From Bacteroidales bacterium (GTDB lineage Bacteria > Bacteroidota > Bacteroidia > Bacteroidales > JAADJA01): a stretch of DNA of 32,787 nt. The DNA lies in assembly GCA_020438135.1 (NCBI GenBank), contig JAGQVF010000078.1, positions 1 through 32,787 on the forward strand. Direction: 5' to 3'. A program made the position numbers and the translations under genes. The number at the start of each line of letters is the position of its first letter. The stretch's first letter is position 1. Shown one piece after another: positions 17,427-25,745 of the stretch. The notes below the pieces were generated by a model that was not told the DNA's origin, ran no database searches, and worked only from the letters and a program-made list of their open reading frames with translations.

Positions 17427-19514
17427 ATGGCAGAAGATAAAAATCAGAAAAGAGATACGAAGGGCAAGCCACCCGCAGGGAAAAATCCAAGAAATAAATT
17501 TAATTTTTACTGGATATACGGCATCATCGCCATCATTTTTATAGGATTAACATTTACCAATTGGGGCAGCGGTTTAAAAGAAGTTGACTGGGGCGAACTG
17601 AAAACCATGCTCGGCGATCAGGATGTTGAAAAAATTGTCGTGATCAATCGCGAACAGGCTGAGATTTATATAAAACCCGATAAACTTTCCAAAACCAAAT
17701 ATGAAGAGGTTAAAGACCAGGGATTCCAGGGTAGCGGACCTCAATATGTCTATACAATTGGTTCATATGAAACTTTCAAAGAGGATATTGAAAAAGCTCA
17801 GGAAGGGATTGAAAATCCAATATACCTACGCAATGAAAAACGACATAACTGGTCAGGTGAAATTCTGAGTTGGATTTTACCACTCGTTATCCTGATCGTC
17901 GTGTGGATTGTGATCATGCGTATGATGAGCCGGGGCGGTGCCGGTGGTGCACAGATATTCAACATTGGAAAATCAAAAGCCCAGCTTTACGACAAAGAAA
18001 CGGCTGTGAATGTTAATTTTAATGATGTGGCCGGTCTTGAGGAAGCGAAAGTTGAAGTAATGGAAATTGTTGATTTCCTTAAAAATCCGGGAAAATACAC
18101 AAACCTGGGAGGGAAGATACCAAAAGGAGCTTTGTTGGTCGGTCCTCCGGGAACCGGTAAAACACTGCTAGCAAAGGCTGTAGCCGGTGAAGCCCAGGTT
18201 CCTTTCTTTTCTATTTCAGGATCCGATTTCGTGGAAATGTTCGTTGGTGTGGGAGCCAGCAGGGTAAGAGACCTTTTTAAACAAGCCAAAGAGAAGGCAC
18301 CCTGTATCATCTTCATCGATGAAATTGATGCCATCGGCCGGGCGAGGGGTAAAAATCCCTTAACCGGAGCAAACGACGAACGAGAAAATACCCTCAACCA
18401 GTTGCTCACCGAAATGGATGGATTCCAGAGCAATACAGGCGTGATCATCCTGGCGGCCACCAACCGTGCCGATATTCTCGACAGGGCATTGTTACGTGCA
18501 GGTAGATTCGACCGGCAGATCCATGTTGAACTTCCCGACCTGGAAGAGCGAAAAGCAATTTTTAAAGTACATACCAGGATATTAAAACTTGATACCGCAG
18601 TCGACCTGAACTTCCTGGCCAAACAAACTCCCGGGTTTTCTGGAGCTGACATTGCCAACGTTTGTAACGAATCCGCTTTGATAGCAGCCCGCCGCGATAA
18701 AAAACAGATTGAAAAGCAGGATTTTCTCGATGCTGTTGACAGAATTATAGGCGGACTCGAAAAGAAAAACAAGATTATTTCCGCATACGAAAAGAAAGTG
18801 ATCGCCTATCATGAAGCCGGTCATGCAGCGGTTAGCTGGTTAACAGAACATGCTCACCCGTTGGTAAAGGTTACCATCGTACCCAGGGGTAAATCACTTG
18901 GAGCTGCCTGGTACCTCCCTGAAGAACGTCAGATCACAACCTACGATCAAATGTTTGATGAATTAACAGCCGCTCTCGGCGGTCGTGCTTCAGAAGAAGT
19001 GAACTTCGGTAAGATCAGCACCGGTGCTCTCAACGATCTCGAAAAGGTTACCAAACAAGCTTTCAATATGGTGGTTTATTTTGGACTGAATGATAAACTT
19101 GGAAATATTTCTTATTACGATTCAACTGGTCAGCAGGAGTATTCTTTCCAAAAACCATACAGTGAAAAAACGGCCCAGGTGATCGATCAGGAAGTGAGCC
19201 TGATTGTTGAAAAAGCCTATAAAAGAGCTGTTGAGATCATATCTGAATACAAGGATAAAGTTGAACAACTTGCCATGAAACTGCTTGAAAAAGAAGTGAT
19301 CTTTAGGGAAGACCTTGTGGCCATTTTTGGAGATCGACCTTATGAAGAAGAGAGGAAACGCATTGAAAAAGAAGTGGAAGAGGAAGTTAAAAAGCTGAAA
19401 TCCAACAACAAGGTAAAATCAGTAACATCTTCGGACACCAACAACGAAGAACAGGAAACAGACAATGATTCGGAAGAAAACCCTGAGAAGCTTCCGGAGC
19501 ATCAAAATAAATAG
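17427..19514 (+). CDS. ftsH: ATP-dependent zinc metalloprotease FtsH
   Basis: Membrane-anchored hexameric AAA+ protease that degrades misfolded or regulatory membrane and cytosolic proteins. The 695 residues run as follows: a basic N-terminus, membrane helix (about 27-45), extracytoplasmic domain, second membrane helix (about 148-168, [14 protein letters not shown]), AAA domain with Walker A GPPGTGKT (239-246) and Walker B IIFIDEID (D298, E299), an arginine-finger region with LLRAGRFDR, and the M41 protease domain with HEAGH (H462, E463, H466) and third ligand D537. The C-terminal 70 residues are highly charged with no predicted fold. It lies between rsfS and a LUD-domain gene (7-bp gap). Confidence 0.98.
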   Translation: MAEDKNQKRDTKGKPPAGKNPRNKFNFYWIYGIIAIIFIGLTFTNWGSGLKEVDWGELKTMLGDQDVEKIVVINREQAEIYIKPDKLSKTKYEEVKDQGFQGSGPQYVYTIGSYETFKEDIEKAQEGIENPIYLRNEKRHNWSGEILSWILPLVILIVVWIVIMRMMSRGGAGGAQIFNIGKSKAQLYDKETAVNVNFNDVAGLEEAKVEVMEIVDFLKNPGKYTNLGGKIPKGALLVGPPGTGKTLLAKAVAGEAQVPFFSISGSDFVEMFVGVGASRVRDLFKQAKEKAPCIIFIDEIDAIGRARGKNPLTGANDERENTLNQLLTEMDGFQSNTGVIILAATNRADILDRALLRAGRFDRQIHVELPDLEERKAIFKVHTRILKLDTAVDLNFLAKQTPGFSGADIANVCNESALIAARRDKKQIEKQDFLDAVDRIIGGLEKKNKIISAYEKKVIAYHEAGHAAVSWLTEHAHPLVKVTIVPRGKSLGAAWYLPEERQITTYDQMFDELTAALGGRASEEVNFGKISTGALNDLEKVTKQAFNMVVYFGLNDKLGNISYYDSTGQQEYSFQKPYSEKTAQVIDQEVSLIVEKAYKRAVEIISEYKDKVEQLAMKLLEKEVIFREDLVAIFGDRPYEEERKRIEKEVEEEVKKLKSNNKVKSVTSSDTNNEEQETDNDSEENPEKLPEHQNK

Positions 19515-19521
19515 CCTGTAA

Positions 19522-20184
19522 ATGGAAGAAACAACACCCAGAGAACAGGTGCTGAAAAAAATCAGGAATGCCCTGATCAGTAAAACTGAAAACCCCTATC
19601 CGTCGCTGGATATGGAGGCGCCTGTTTATCACAGTTTCACCGATCCGGTTGATATCACCTTTGCTGAACAGTTTGTGAAAGCAGGAGGCAAATTTGTTTA
19701 CAATGAAAATGAACCCGAGCTTCGAAACAACTTGCTTTCACTGATGGCAGAAAAAAAAATCGAGGAAGTTTTTTGCCGGGAACCCGAACTGATTGATGTT
19801 TTAAACAAAACAGGAATTCCGAATTTCAGCGCCATCGAAAAGCTTGAAAAAACAACAACCTCGGTTACCGGTTGTGAGTTTTTAATAGCAAGATTTGGAA
19901 GTATCATGGTTTCATCAGGACAAACAACAGGCAGAAGGGCCAATGTTTATCCTGAAATTCACATAGTGATCGCCTCTACCAGTCAGGTAGTTTCTGAGCT
20001 AAAGGACGCCATTACGGCCATGAAAAAGAAATATGACAAGAAATTGCCATCGATGGTTTCGGTAATAACCGGACCAAGTCGAACAGCCGATATTGAAAAA
20101 ACCCTGGTTATGGGAGCACACGGTCCTAAGGAACTTTATGTATTTTTGCTTGACGATGTAAATAACGAAACATATGGAAGATAA
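19522..20184 (+). CDS. LUD-domain (LutC/YkgG-like) protein
   Basis: A 220-residue protein with the LUD fold of LutC/YkgG proteins: an N-terminal helix REQVLKKIRNAL, central segments, the family motif TGCEFLIARFGSIMVSSG, then PEIHIVIASTSQVV and the C-terminal ITGPSRTADIEKTLVMGAHGP. LutC is part of the LutABC lactate-oxidation complex in Bacillus, but no lutA or lutB is seen here and the gene is locked in an ftsH-cdsA operon, so a lactate role should not be assumed. Its last 11 bases overlap the next gene. Confidence 0.88.
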   Translation: MEETTPREQVLKKIRNALISKTENPYPSLDMEAPVYHSFTDPVDITFAEQFVKAGGKFVYNENEPELRNNLLSLMAEKKIEEVFCREPELIDVLNKTGIPNFSAIEKLEKTTTSVTGCEFLIARFGSIMVSSGQTTGRRANVYPEIHIVIASTSQVVSELKDAITAMKKKYDKKLPSMVSVITGPSRTADIEKTLVMGAHGPKELYVFLLDDVNNETYGR

Positions 20185-20377
20185 TTTAATAGAAATATTT
20201 GCCGCCAACGAAATGTATAAGATCGATATCATTCGCGAATTGCTCTCCGAAGCTGATATCGAAAGCTTTATCCTGGATCAGAAAGGACGTAGTTTCCTGA
20301 TTGGCGATATTCACCTTTTTGTGAACAAAGAGGACGAAGAAAAAGCCAAGTCCATCATTTCAAAACACGACATGTAA
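20174..20377 (+). CDS. DUF2007-type small protein, copy 1
   Basis: A 67-residue cytoplasmic protein of the ferredoxin-like DUF2007 type: an opening strand LIEIFAANEMYKIDIIRELL, a middle segment GRSFLIGDIHLFV and a terminal helix EEKAKSIISKHD. The family has been called putative signal-transducing, without a demonstrated function. It overlaps the LUD gene by 11 bp, which implies translational coupling. A second copy follows 30 bp later. Confidence 0.8.
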   Translation: MEDNLIEIFAANEMYKIDIIRELLSEADIESFILDQKGRSFLIGDIHLFVNKEDEEKAKSIISKHDM

Positions 20378-20407
20378 TTGATGTATTATTCCCTTTAAAA
20401 CCGGTTT

Positions 20408-20614
20408 ATGGATCAAAACTGGGTTAAAATATATACAACCGGTGTACCCTATAAAGTCGAATTATTGAAGGGATTATTGCAGGAAAATGAAATCGAAGCT
20501 GTTATCATTAATAAAAAAGACTCCGCTTATCTGTTCGGCGAACTCGAGCTTTATGTCAGGGTTGATCAGGTGGTGAAAGCACGTCACATAATAACAACAA
20601 CAGGAGAATTGTGA
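20408..20614 (+). CDS. DUF2007-type small protein, copy 2
   Basis: A 68-residue paralogue of the preceding gene: VKIYTTGVPYKVELLKGLLQ, SAYLFGELELYVRVD and KARHIITT line up with the same three blocks of copy 1. The two have diverged strongly, so the duplication is old. Its stop codon overlaps the GTG start of cdsA in a GTGA arrangement, consistent with coupled translation. Confidence 0.8.
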   Translation: MDQNWVKIYTTGVPYKVELLKGLLQENEIEAVIINKKDSAYLFGELELYVRVDQVVKARHIITTTGEL

Positions 20615-21429
20615 AGAACTTCCTCATCCGGACACTTTCAGGTTTTATTTATGTATTGCTGATTTTGGGATCGATTGTGGCCGGCCCGGTTTATTTCTCA
20701 TTACTGCTCTTTATTTTCCTCATTTTCGGCCTTTCAGAGCTGGCTAAGATCGGCCGCTACCGATACCCGGAACTGCGGCCATTATCAATGTATGCACCTG
20801 CTATTGCCTTATACATCCTGCTTTTTTATTTTTCAACAACAGGCTCTGTGTACCTCAGTGCCGCCCTGCCTGGATTTTTGAACCTTATTTTGATAGCTCA
20901 TCTCTTTACCAAAAAAGATGGGATCGTTTTCAATACGATTGGTTTTACAATTCTTCCCTTATTTTATTTAGCAATACCCCTGGCTTTGTTAACCTATTTT
21001 TTTCATCTTCCTGCAGGAAGAGAATACATCACTAAAGAGTTCATCGTCGGTTATTTTATTCTTATCTGGCTCAATGATACATTTGCCTATCTCACAGGCA
21101 AACTATTTGGCAGACATCACATGTTTGCCGCTGTTTCGCCCAATAAAACCTGGGAGGGAACTTTTGGCGGGTTGATTTTCGGAATTGCCGGTGCGTGGGG
21201 ACTCTCCTATCTTTCGATAGAAATGGATTTTGCACAATGGGCCGGACTGGCAGTAATCACCATTATATTTGGTACATTTGGCGACCTGTTTGAATCTTTA
21301 CTGAAGAGAAGGGCAGGTCTGAAAGATTCAGGCAGTATTATTCCCGGACACGGGGGTGTGCTCGACAGGCTCGATAGTATTTTGATATCTTCACCTTTCG
21401 TTTTTTTGTATTTATATTTTTGTCTATAG
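20611..21429 (+). CDS. cdsA: Phosphatidate cytidylyltransferase
   Basis: Integral membrane enzyme that makes CDP-diacylglycerol from phosphatidic acid and CTP. The 272 residues contain multiple hydrophobic helices and the family signature: SPNKTWEGTFGG (near residue 175) and, near the C-terminus, FGDLFESLLKRRAGLKDSG followed by IPGHGGVLDRLDS. The start is GTG at 20611, preceded by the purine-rich CAGGAG, an uncommon recognisable ribosome-binding sequence for this genome. Immediately followed by psd with no gap. Confidence 0.96.
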   Translation: MKNFLIRTLSGFIYVLLILGSIVAGPVYFSLLLFIFLIFGLSELAKIGRYRYPELRPLSMYAPAIALYILLFYFSTTGSVYLSAALPGFLNLILIAHLFTKKDGIVFNTIGFTILPLFYLAIPLALLTYFFHLPAGREYITKEFIVGYFILIWLNDTFAYLTGKLFGRHHMFAAVSPNKTWEGTFGGLIFGIAGAWGLSYLSIEMDFAQWAGLAVITIIFGTFGDLFESLLKRRAGLKDSGSIIPGHGGVLDRLDSILISSPFVFLYLYFCL

Positions 21430-22101
21430 ATGAATATCAGGTTACATAAGGAAGGATATCCAGTAATTCTGCTCGTGTTTTTTCTACTTCTGGCAGTATT
21501 CCTGACCCTCAATTTGGTTTTTCCAGCCCAAACCGTTTTTCACTATCTGATTTACCTGGCAGCGATCGTATTCTATTATTATGTAATCCGGTTTTTCAGG
21601 GCACCTGAACGATCGCTCAGGGTCGATCCAAAACTTATCTACAGTGGTGCAGATGGAAAAGTTGTAGTAGTTGAGGAAGTTTTTGAGAAAGAATATTTCC
21701 AGGATAAACGAAAACAGGTTTCGGTATTTATGTCGCCAACGGATGTTCATGTAAACTGGTATCCGGCAGGTGGAGAAATTAAATATTTCAGACACATTCA
21801 GGGTGATTACATCATTGCCTCACTCCCTAAATCTTCCGACAGGAACGAACGAACTTCCATTGTTGTGGAAACGGCTGAAAAAAAAGAAGTGATGTTCAGG
21901 CAAATTGCCGGGACAGTTGCCAGACGGATCGTTTGTTACGCAAAGGAGGGAAAGAATGCCAGACAGGGTGATGAACTCGGGATCATCAAATTCGGCTCCC
22001 GTTTCGATTTTTTTCTTCCTTTGGATGCAGAAATAATGGTAAAACCGGGTGATAAAGTAGTAGGCTGCAAAACCATTATCGCTCAATTACCTGCTACCTG
22101 A
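21430..22101 (+). CDS. psd: Phosphatidylserine decarboxylase, short (archaeal-like) type
   Basis: Makes phosphatidylethanolamine from phosphatidylserine. The 223 residues have two N-terminal membrane segments (about 12-55), then the conserved PSD core with ADGKVVVVEE, FMSPTDVHVNWYPAGG and a C-terminal FGSRFDFFLP. The self-cleavage that creates the pyruvoyl group is expected between G189 and S190, the GSR form of the short family instead of the LGST of E. coli. It starts at the base after the cdsA stop. The intervening enzyme, phosphatidylserine synthase, is not in the window. Last gene of the rsfS operon. Confidence 0.93.
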   Translation: MNIRLHKEGYPVILLVFFLLLAVFLTLNLVFPAQTVFHYLIYLAAIVFYYYVIRFFRAPERSLRVDPKLIYSGADGKVVVVEEVFEKEYFQDKRKQVSVFMSPTDVHVNWYPAGGEIKYFRHIQGDYIIASLPKSSDRNERTSIVVETAEKKEVMFRQIAGTVARRIVCYAKEGKNARQGDELGIIKFGSRFDFFLPLDAEIMVKPGDKVVGCKTIIAQLPAT

Positions 22102-22168
22102 CATGAATTGTAAACATTGATTGTTAATTATTTAAACATATCAGCCTTTTTAAGGTTAATTTAATCAT

Positions 22169-22176
22169 TATTTTTG
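22169..22176 (+). promoter_or_regulatory. Candidate -7 box for the first TetR gene
   Basis: TATTTTTG, 41 bases before the ATG at 22218, in the 116-bp gap after psd. A perfect 8-bp palindrome TGTTAACA lies at 22194-22201 between the box and the start; it could be an operator but is short. Confidence 0.35.
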
Positions 22177-22217
22177 TGTCGCAATTGTATCAGTGTTAAC
22201 AAACAATTCAGGAAGGA

Positions 22218-22844
22218 ATGGATGAACATTTCCTCACATTACTAAAAAAAATCAGGTTTGAAGCCCGCAAAAAAAATCTCCAGGACTTTACTTTCCAGGA
22301 AATTGATGAAAAAATTGGTATTCGTAAAGAAACATTGAAGAAATATGTAGCTGACGAAAAAGAGCTGATAACAAACCTGTTAAGTCTCGAAAGAAAAAAA
22401 TTCGAGGAAATTTTTACCATTCATAATTTTGAAGGCATCAATGCCATTGATATTTTGCTGACCGTAAGCAAGGAAGTTGCCAAAAACTTTATCCTTGTAA
22501 GCCCTGCCATAACTATACACCTCAAAGAAAGATACCCTGCCATTTACCAGGAACATTTTGATAAGCGCCTCTCCTTTATTTTTGAAAAAATCCAGATCAA
22601 TATAACAAAAGGGATTAACCAGGGAATGTACCGCGAAGATCTGAGTATTGAACTGCTGGCAAGGCTATACCTTAGCAGATTGATCGATATTCACAATCCA
22701 GATTTGTTCCCGCCCGATAAGTTTTCATTTGAAACTCTGTTTGCCGTTATGTTTGAAGATCTTGTAAGAAGTATTGCCAAACCGGAAGGGATAAAGTATT
22801 ATGAAAATAAGATCAAATCGGTGAAATTTGAAATAGATTCCTGA
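22218..22844 (+). CDS. TetR/AcrR-family transcriptional regulator, copy 1
   Basis: A 208-residue DNA-binding regulator. The N-terminal helix-turn-helix is divergent (FTFQEIDEKIGIRKETLKKYV) but has the right spacing. The ligand-binding half matches the next regulator clearly: both have GxNAIDxLLxxSK, a YPxxYxExxxxR segment, GIxxGxYRxDL and a C-terminal MFExxxRxIxxPEGIxYxE. They are therefore tandem paralogues. It is probably monocistronic, as a good promoter lies between it and copy 2. Its target is unknown, but the efflux operon downstream is the nearest candidate. Confidence 0.85.
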   Translation: MDEHFLTLLKKIRFEARKKNLQDFTFQEIDEKIGIRKETLKKYVADEKELITNLLSLERKKFEEIFTIHNFEGINAIDILLTVSKEVAKNFILVSPAITIHLKERYPAIYQEHFDKRLSFIFEKIQINITKGINQGMYREDLSIELLARLYLSRLIDIHNPDLFPPDKFSFETLFAVMFEDLVRSIAKPEGIKYYENKIKSVKFEIDS

Positions 22845-22946
22845 ACCTGACCCTTTTTTCACACATGTAATTTGTCATTTCGGCGGCAGTATTTCGACAC
22901 TTCAGTTATAAATTAATACAAAATTAAGGAAACGAAAGAACAATGT

Positions 22947-22978
22947 TTTGTTTCCTGCGTTTCTTTGATCTAGTTTTG
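22947..22978 (+). promoter_or_regulatory. Promoter of the TetR-efflux operon
   Basis: TTTG at 22947-22950, a 20-base spacer and TAGTTTTG at 22971-22978 give the best match to the Bacteroidota promoter consensus in the window. Transcription would start near 22985. The box lies inside an in-frame upstream extension of the next gene, arguing that the extension is not translated. Confidence 0.6.
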
Positions 22979-22985
22979 CAAACTC

Positions 22986-23000
22986 TTTCAAAAATTGAAA
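22986..23000. promoter_or_regulatory. Candidate operator for the second TetR regulator
   Basis: Perfect inverted repeat TTTCAA-AAA-TTGAAA placed exactly at the predicted transcription start. A regulator bound here would block its own operon, which is the common TetR arrangement. The repeat is short and A/T-rich, so chance cannot be excluded. Confidence 0.35.
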
Positions 23001-23014
23001 TGCATTTATTGAGC

Positions 23015-23635
23015 ATGGACGAAAAACATCAAAAGATCATAGAAAGCGCTTATAAAGTCTTTATTGAAAACGGCATTCGTAATGTGTCGATGGATGATAT
23101 TTGCAGGCAACTGGGAATTTCAAAAAAAACCTTGTACCAGGTAGTTGATAACAAAGCGGATTTGCTGTCGAAGATCACTTTATACATACAATCACAAATA
23201 AAAAGCAGAATTTACGAACTGCAGCATGCGGGATTAAACGCCATTGATTTTTTACTCGAAATGAGCAAAGCCTCAAGTGAAAATCACATACGCATAAACC
23301 CGATCGTGACATTTGAATTCAGAAAATATTATCCGCAGGTTTATGAAGAATACCTGGAACGGAAAAAAGACCTGGTGATCAATGGTATTATTCAGAACCT
23401 CGAACAGGGAATAAAAGAAGGACTTTATCGTCAGGACTTAAACAAAGAGATTGTTGCACATCTGTATTTTCAGAAAATAGATGAGTTTCATAATCTTAGT
23501 AAAAAGGAGAGCGAAGATTTCTCATATGCCAAAATTTTTGAGGTGATGTTCGAAAACCACATCAGGGGAATCTCAAATCCTGAAGGGATTGCATATTTTG
23601 AAAAACAAAAAGAAAAATTAAACTTCAATATTTAG
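23015..23635 (+). CDS. TetR/AcrR-family transcriptional regulator, copy 2
   Basis: Likely autoregulated repressor of the efflux operon that begins 8 bp after its stop. From the ATG at 23015 the product is 206 residues and starts MDEKHQKIIESAYKVF, a standard TetR opening, with the helix-turn-helix VSMDDICRQLGISKKTLYQV. An ATG at 23000 (five residues longer) is also possible; starts further upstream would precede the promoter. It is a paralogue of the upstream regulator over the whole ligand-binding half. Confidence 0.9.
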   Translation: MDEKHQKIIESAYKVFIENGIRNVSMDDICRQLGISKKTLYQVVDNKADLLSKITLYIQSQIKSRIYELQHAGLNAIDFLLEMSKASSENHIRINPIVTFEFRKYYPQVYEEYLERKKDLVINGIIQNLEQGIKEGLYRQDLNKEIVAHLYFQKIDEFHNLSKKESEDFSYAKIFEVMFENHIRGISNPEGIAYFEKQKEKLNFNI

Positions 23636-23643
23636 TTTAACCA

Positions 23644-24996
23644 ATGAAATACAAAAAGATAATATTAACAGCATCATTTTTATTCGGTTTGGGATTGTCG
23701 CTGGTCTCATCCCAGGAGGTGAAGGAGTTTTCGTTACGCGAAGCACAGATCTATGCACTGGAACACAATTATGATGTAGTGAATGCCATCACCGATATTG
23801 AAATTGCCAGGGAAAGGGTAAAGGAAACAGTGGCCACCGGCCTGCCGCAAATCAGCGGATCGGTTAGTTACAATGATTATCTGGAAATCCCGACACAACT
23901 TATTCCAGGAGAGTTTTTTGAGCAAGAACCCGGAACTTTTATCCCTGTACAGTTCGGGACCCAGCACAATGCGACACTGAGCGGTCAGGTAAATCAAATG
24001 ATATTCAATGGGCAGTACATTGTGGGATTGCAGGCTTCTCAAGCTTATCTGAGCTTATCGGAAACCAGTTACGAGAAGAGCCAGATTGAGATCAAAAACA
24101 TGATCGCAACAGCATATTACCCGGTGATCATCCTTCAGGAGAATCAAACGGTTTTCGATAGCATGCTTGTGACCCTGGAAAATATGTTATACGAAACCCG
24201 TGAATATTACAATGCAGGTTTTGTAGAGGATTCGGATGTGGACCAGCTCGAACTGTTAAAAGCCGATATGCAAACCACCCTCACCAACATCGAAAATCAA
24301 TTGGAAATTTCGAGAAATACGCTGAAATATTTGATGGGTTTGCCGGCCGACCAGGAAATTGTTCTCACCGACAAACTGAACGACCTGATGATGGATGTGA
24401 ACCGTGAGATTCTTATGCAGAAAGAATTTGATTTTGAGAACCACATTGATTACATCATGCTCGACAGGCAGGAAAATTTAGCAGATCTGCAGGTTAAGCT
24501 CAGCCGGACAGAATACTACCCAATGCTCAATGCATTTTATACCTATCAACGAAATGCACAACGTAATGAATTTAATTTCTTTACTTCGAATGAGAAGTGG
24601 TACCCGACTCAAATTCTTGGCTTACAACTGGATATTCCGATCTGGAGCAGTGGAAATCGCTACCACAAAGTACAGCAGAAAAAACTCGAACTGGAGAAGA
24701 TCCACGTACAGCAGGAACAACTCAAACAGGGCTTATCGTTACGTGTTAGAACCGTCAGATCAGAATTTAACAATGCATACCTGGTTTATCAAAACAAGGA
24801 AAGAGCCCTTGCCAACGCACAACGCATTTACGAAAAAATGAGGACAAAATACAAGGAGGGTATCTCTACCAGCCTGGATCTGTCCCAAACCTATAACCAA
24901 TATCTGAACAGCCAGATCGATCACCTGACCTCGATGCAGACATTATTGATGAAAAAGGCAGAGCTTGAAAAAGAACTTACAAAATCAGAATATTAA
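23644..24996 (+). CDS. TolC-family outer-membrane efflux protein
   Basis: Outer-membrane exit duct of the tripartite RND pump. The 450-residue product has a signal peptide (about 1-24, ending SSQ) and then the TolC two-fold repeat: an N-terminal block with SLREAQIYALEHNYDV, GLPQISGSVSY, the coiled-coil helices, and a second half with LDIPIWSSGNRY followed by long helices ending in YKEGISTSLDLSQTYNQYL. These are the usual landmarks of OEP/TolC proteins. It is the first structural gene after the TetR regulator. Confidence 0.93.
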   Translation: MKYKKIILTASFLFGLGLSLVSSQEVKEFSLREAQIYALEHNYDVVNAITDIEIARERVKETVATGLPQISGSVSYNDYLEIPTQLIPGEFFEQEPGTFIPVQFGTQHNATLSGQVNQMIFNGQYIVGLQASQAYLSLSETSYEKSQIEIKNMIATAYYPVIILQENQTVFDSMLVTLENMLYETREYYNAGFVEDSDVDQLELLKADMQTTLTNIENQLEISRNTLKYLMGLPADQEIVLTDKLNDLMMDVNREILMQKEFDFENHIDYIMLDRQENLADLQVKLSRTEYYPMLNAFYTYQRNAQRNEFNFFTSNEKWYPTQILGLQLDIPIWSSGNRYHKVQQKKLELEKIHVQQEQLKQGLSLRVRTVRSEFNNAYLVYQNKERALANAQRIYEKMRTKYKEGISTSLDLSQTYNQYLNSQIDHLTSMQTLLMKKAELEKELTKSEY

Positions 24997-25016
24997 AAAA
25001 AAACCGGCTGCAGAAC

Positions 25017-25727
25017 ATGCATTTATTTAAGTCATATATCCCATTTATATTGTTTGCCGGTATGTTGGCGATTGTTTCATGCCACAACCAAACAGACGAC
25101 CCTGACCAGATCATTCTCAAAACAAGGATGGATACGGTTAGTTATATCATTGGATTGGATTATGGAGACGGGATACGTGAGGAGCAAATCGATGCCAACA
25201 GACTTGCAGTATATAAAGGAATAAGTGATGGGCTGCGGGGCAAAAGCCTTCTTTCCGATTCGTTAAAAGAAATGATTATCGACGATTTTAACGAAGAACT
25301 CAAACATAAGATCGAAGAGGAAGGCAAGGCGAAAATGGAGGAACAGAAAAAAGCAGGTAAAAAATTCCTCGAACAAAACGCCAAAAATGAAGATGTAGTG
25401 GTTTTGCCTGATGGTCTGCAATATAAGATACTGAAAAAAGGAACCGGAATTCAGCCCGGCCCACAGGACAGTGTATTGGTGCACTACAGGGCCATGTTTA
25501 CCGACAGAACGGTTTTCGATATGTCGTATGATCGCGGACCTGCCGGCATTCGCCTGAATTCGGTGATACATGGATTATCGGAAGGCATTCAACTGATGAA
25601 AGAAGGAGCCATTTACGAATTGTACATACCCTCAGGATTGGCATATGGCGACAAAACTTTTGCAGGGGTTATTCCTGCAGGATCAACTTTGATTTATAGC
25701 ATAGAGTTAATAGATATTATTGAATAA
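25017..25727 (+). CDS. FKBP-type peptidyl-prolyl isomerase lipoprotein
   Basis: A 236-residue protein with a lipoprotein signal (lipobox IVSC, Cys22), an FKBP N-terminal dimerisation-like helical region rich in Lys/Glu (about 85-125), and a C-terminal FKBP domain (about 128-236). The latter has LPDGLQYKILKKGTG, VLVHYRAMFTDRTVFDMSY, VIHGLSEGIQLMKEGAIYEL, IPSGLAYGD and a final STLIYSIELIDI. Domain order is as in FkpA/Mip. It sits between the TolC and membrane-fusion genes (20-bp and 18-bp gaps), an unusual position, so it may assist folding of pump components in the periplasm; that is inference. Confidence 0.92.
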   Translation: MHLFKSYIPFILFAGMLAIVSCHNQTDDPDQIILKTRMDTVSYIIGLDYGDGIREEQIDANRLAVYKGISDGLRGKSLLSDSLKEMIIDDFNEELKHKIEEEGKAKMEEQKKAGKKFLEQNAKNEDVVVLPDGLQYKILKKGTGIQPGPQDSVLVHYRAMFTDRTVFDMSYDRGPAGIRLNSVIHGLSEGIQLMKEGAIYELYIPSGLAYGDKTFAGVIPAGSTLIYSIELIDIIE

Positions 25728-25745
25728 AAAACAACGAATAAACAA

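Noticed and set aside
17987-18772. 261-codon open frame antisense to ftsH
   Set aside because: It lies opposite the conserved AAA domain and has a Ser/Ala-rich shadow composition.
22141-22160. CCTTTTTAAGG as a terminator after psd
   Set aside because: Only a four-base stem with a three-base loop and no T tract beyond it.
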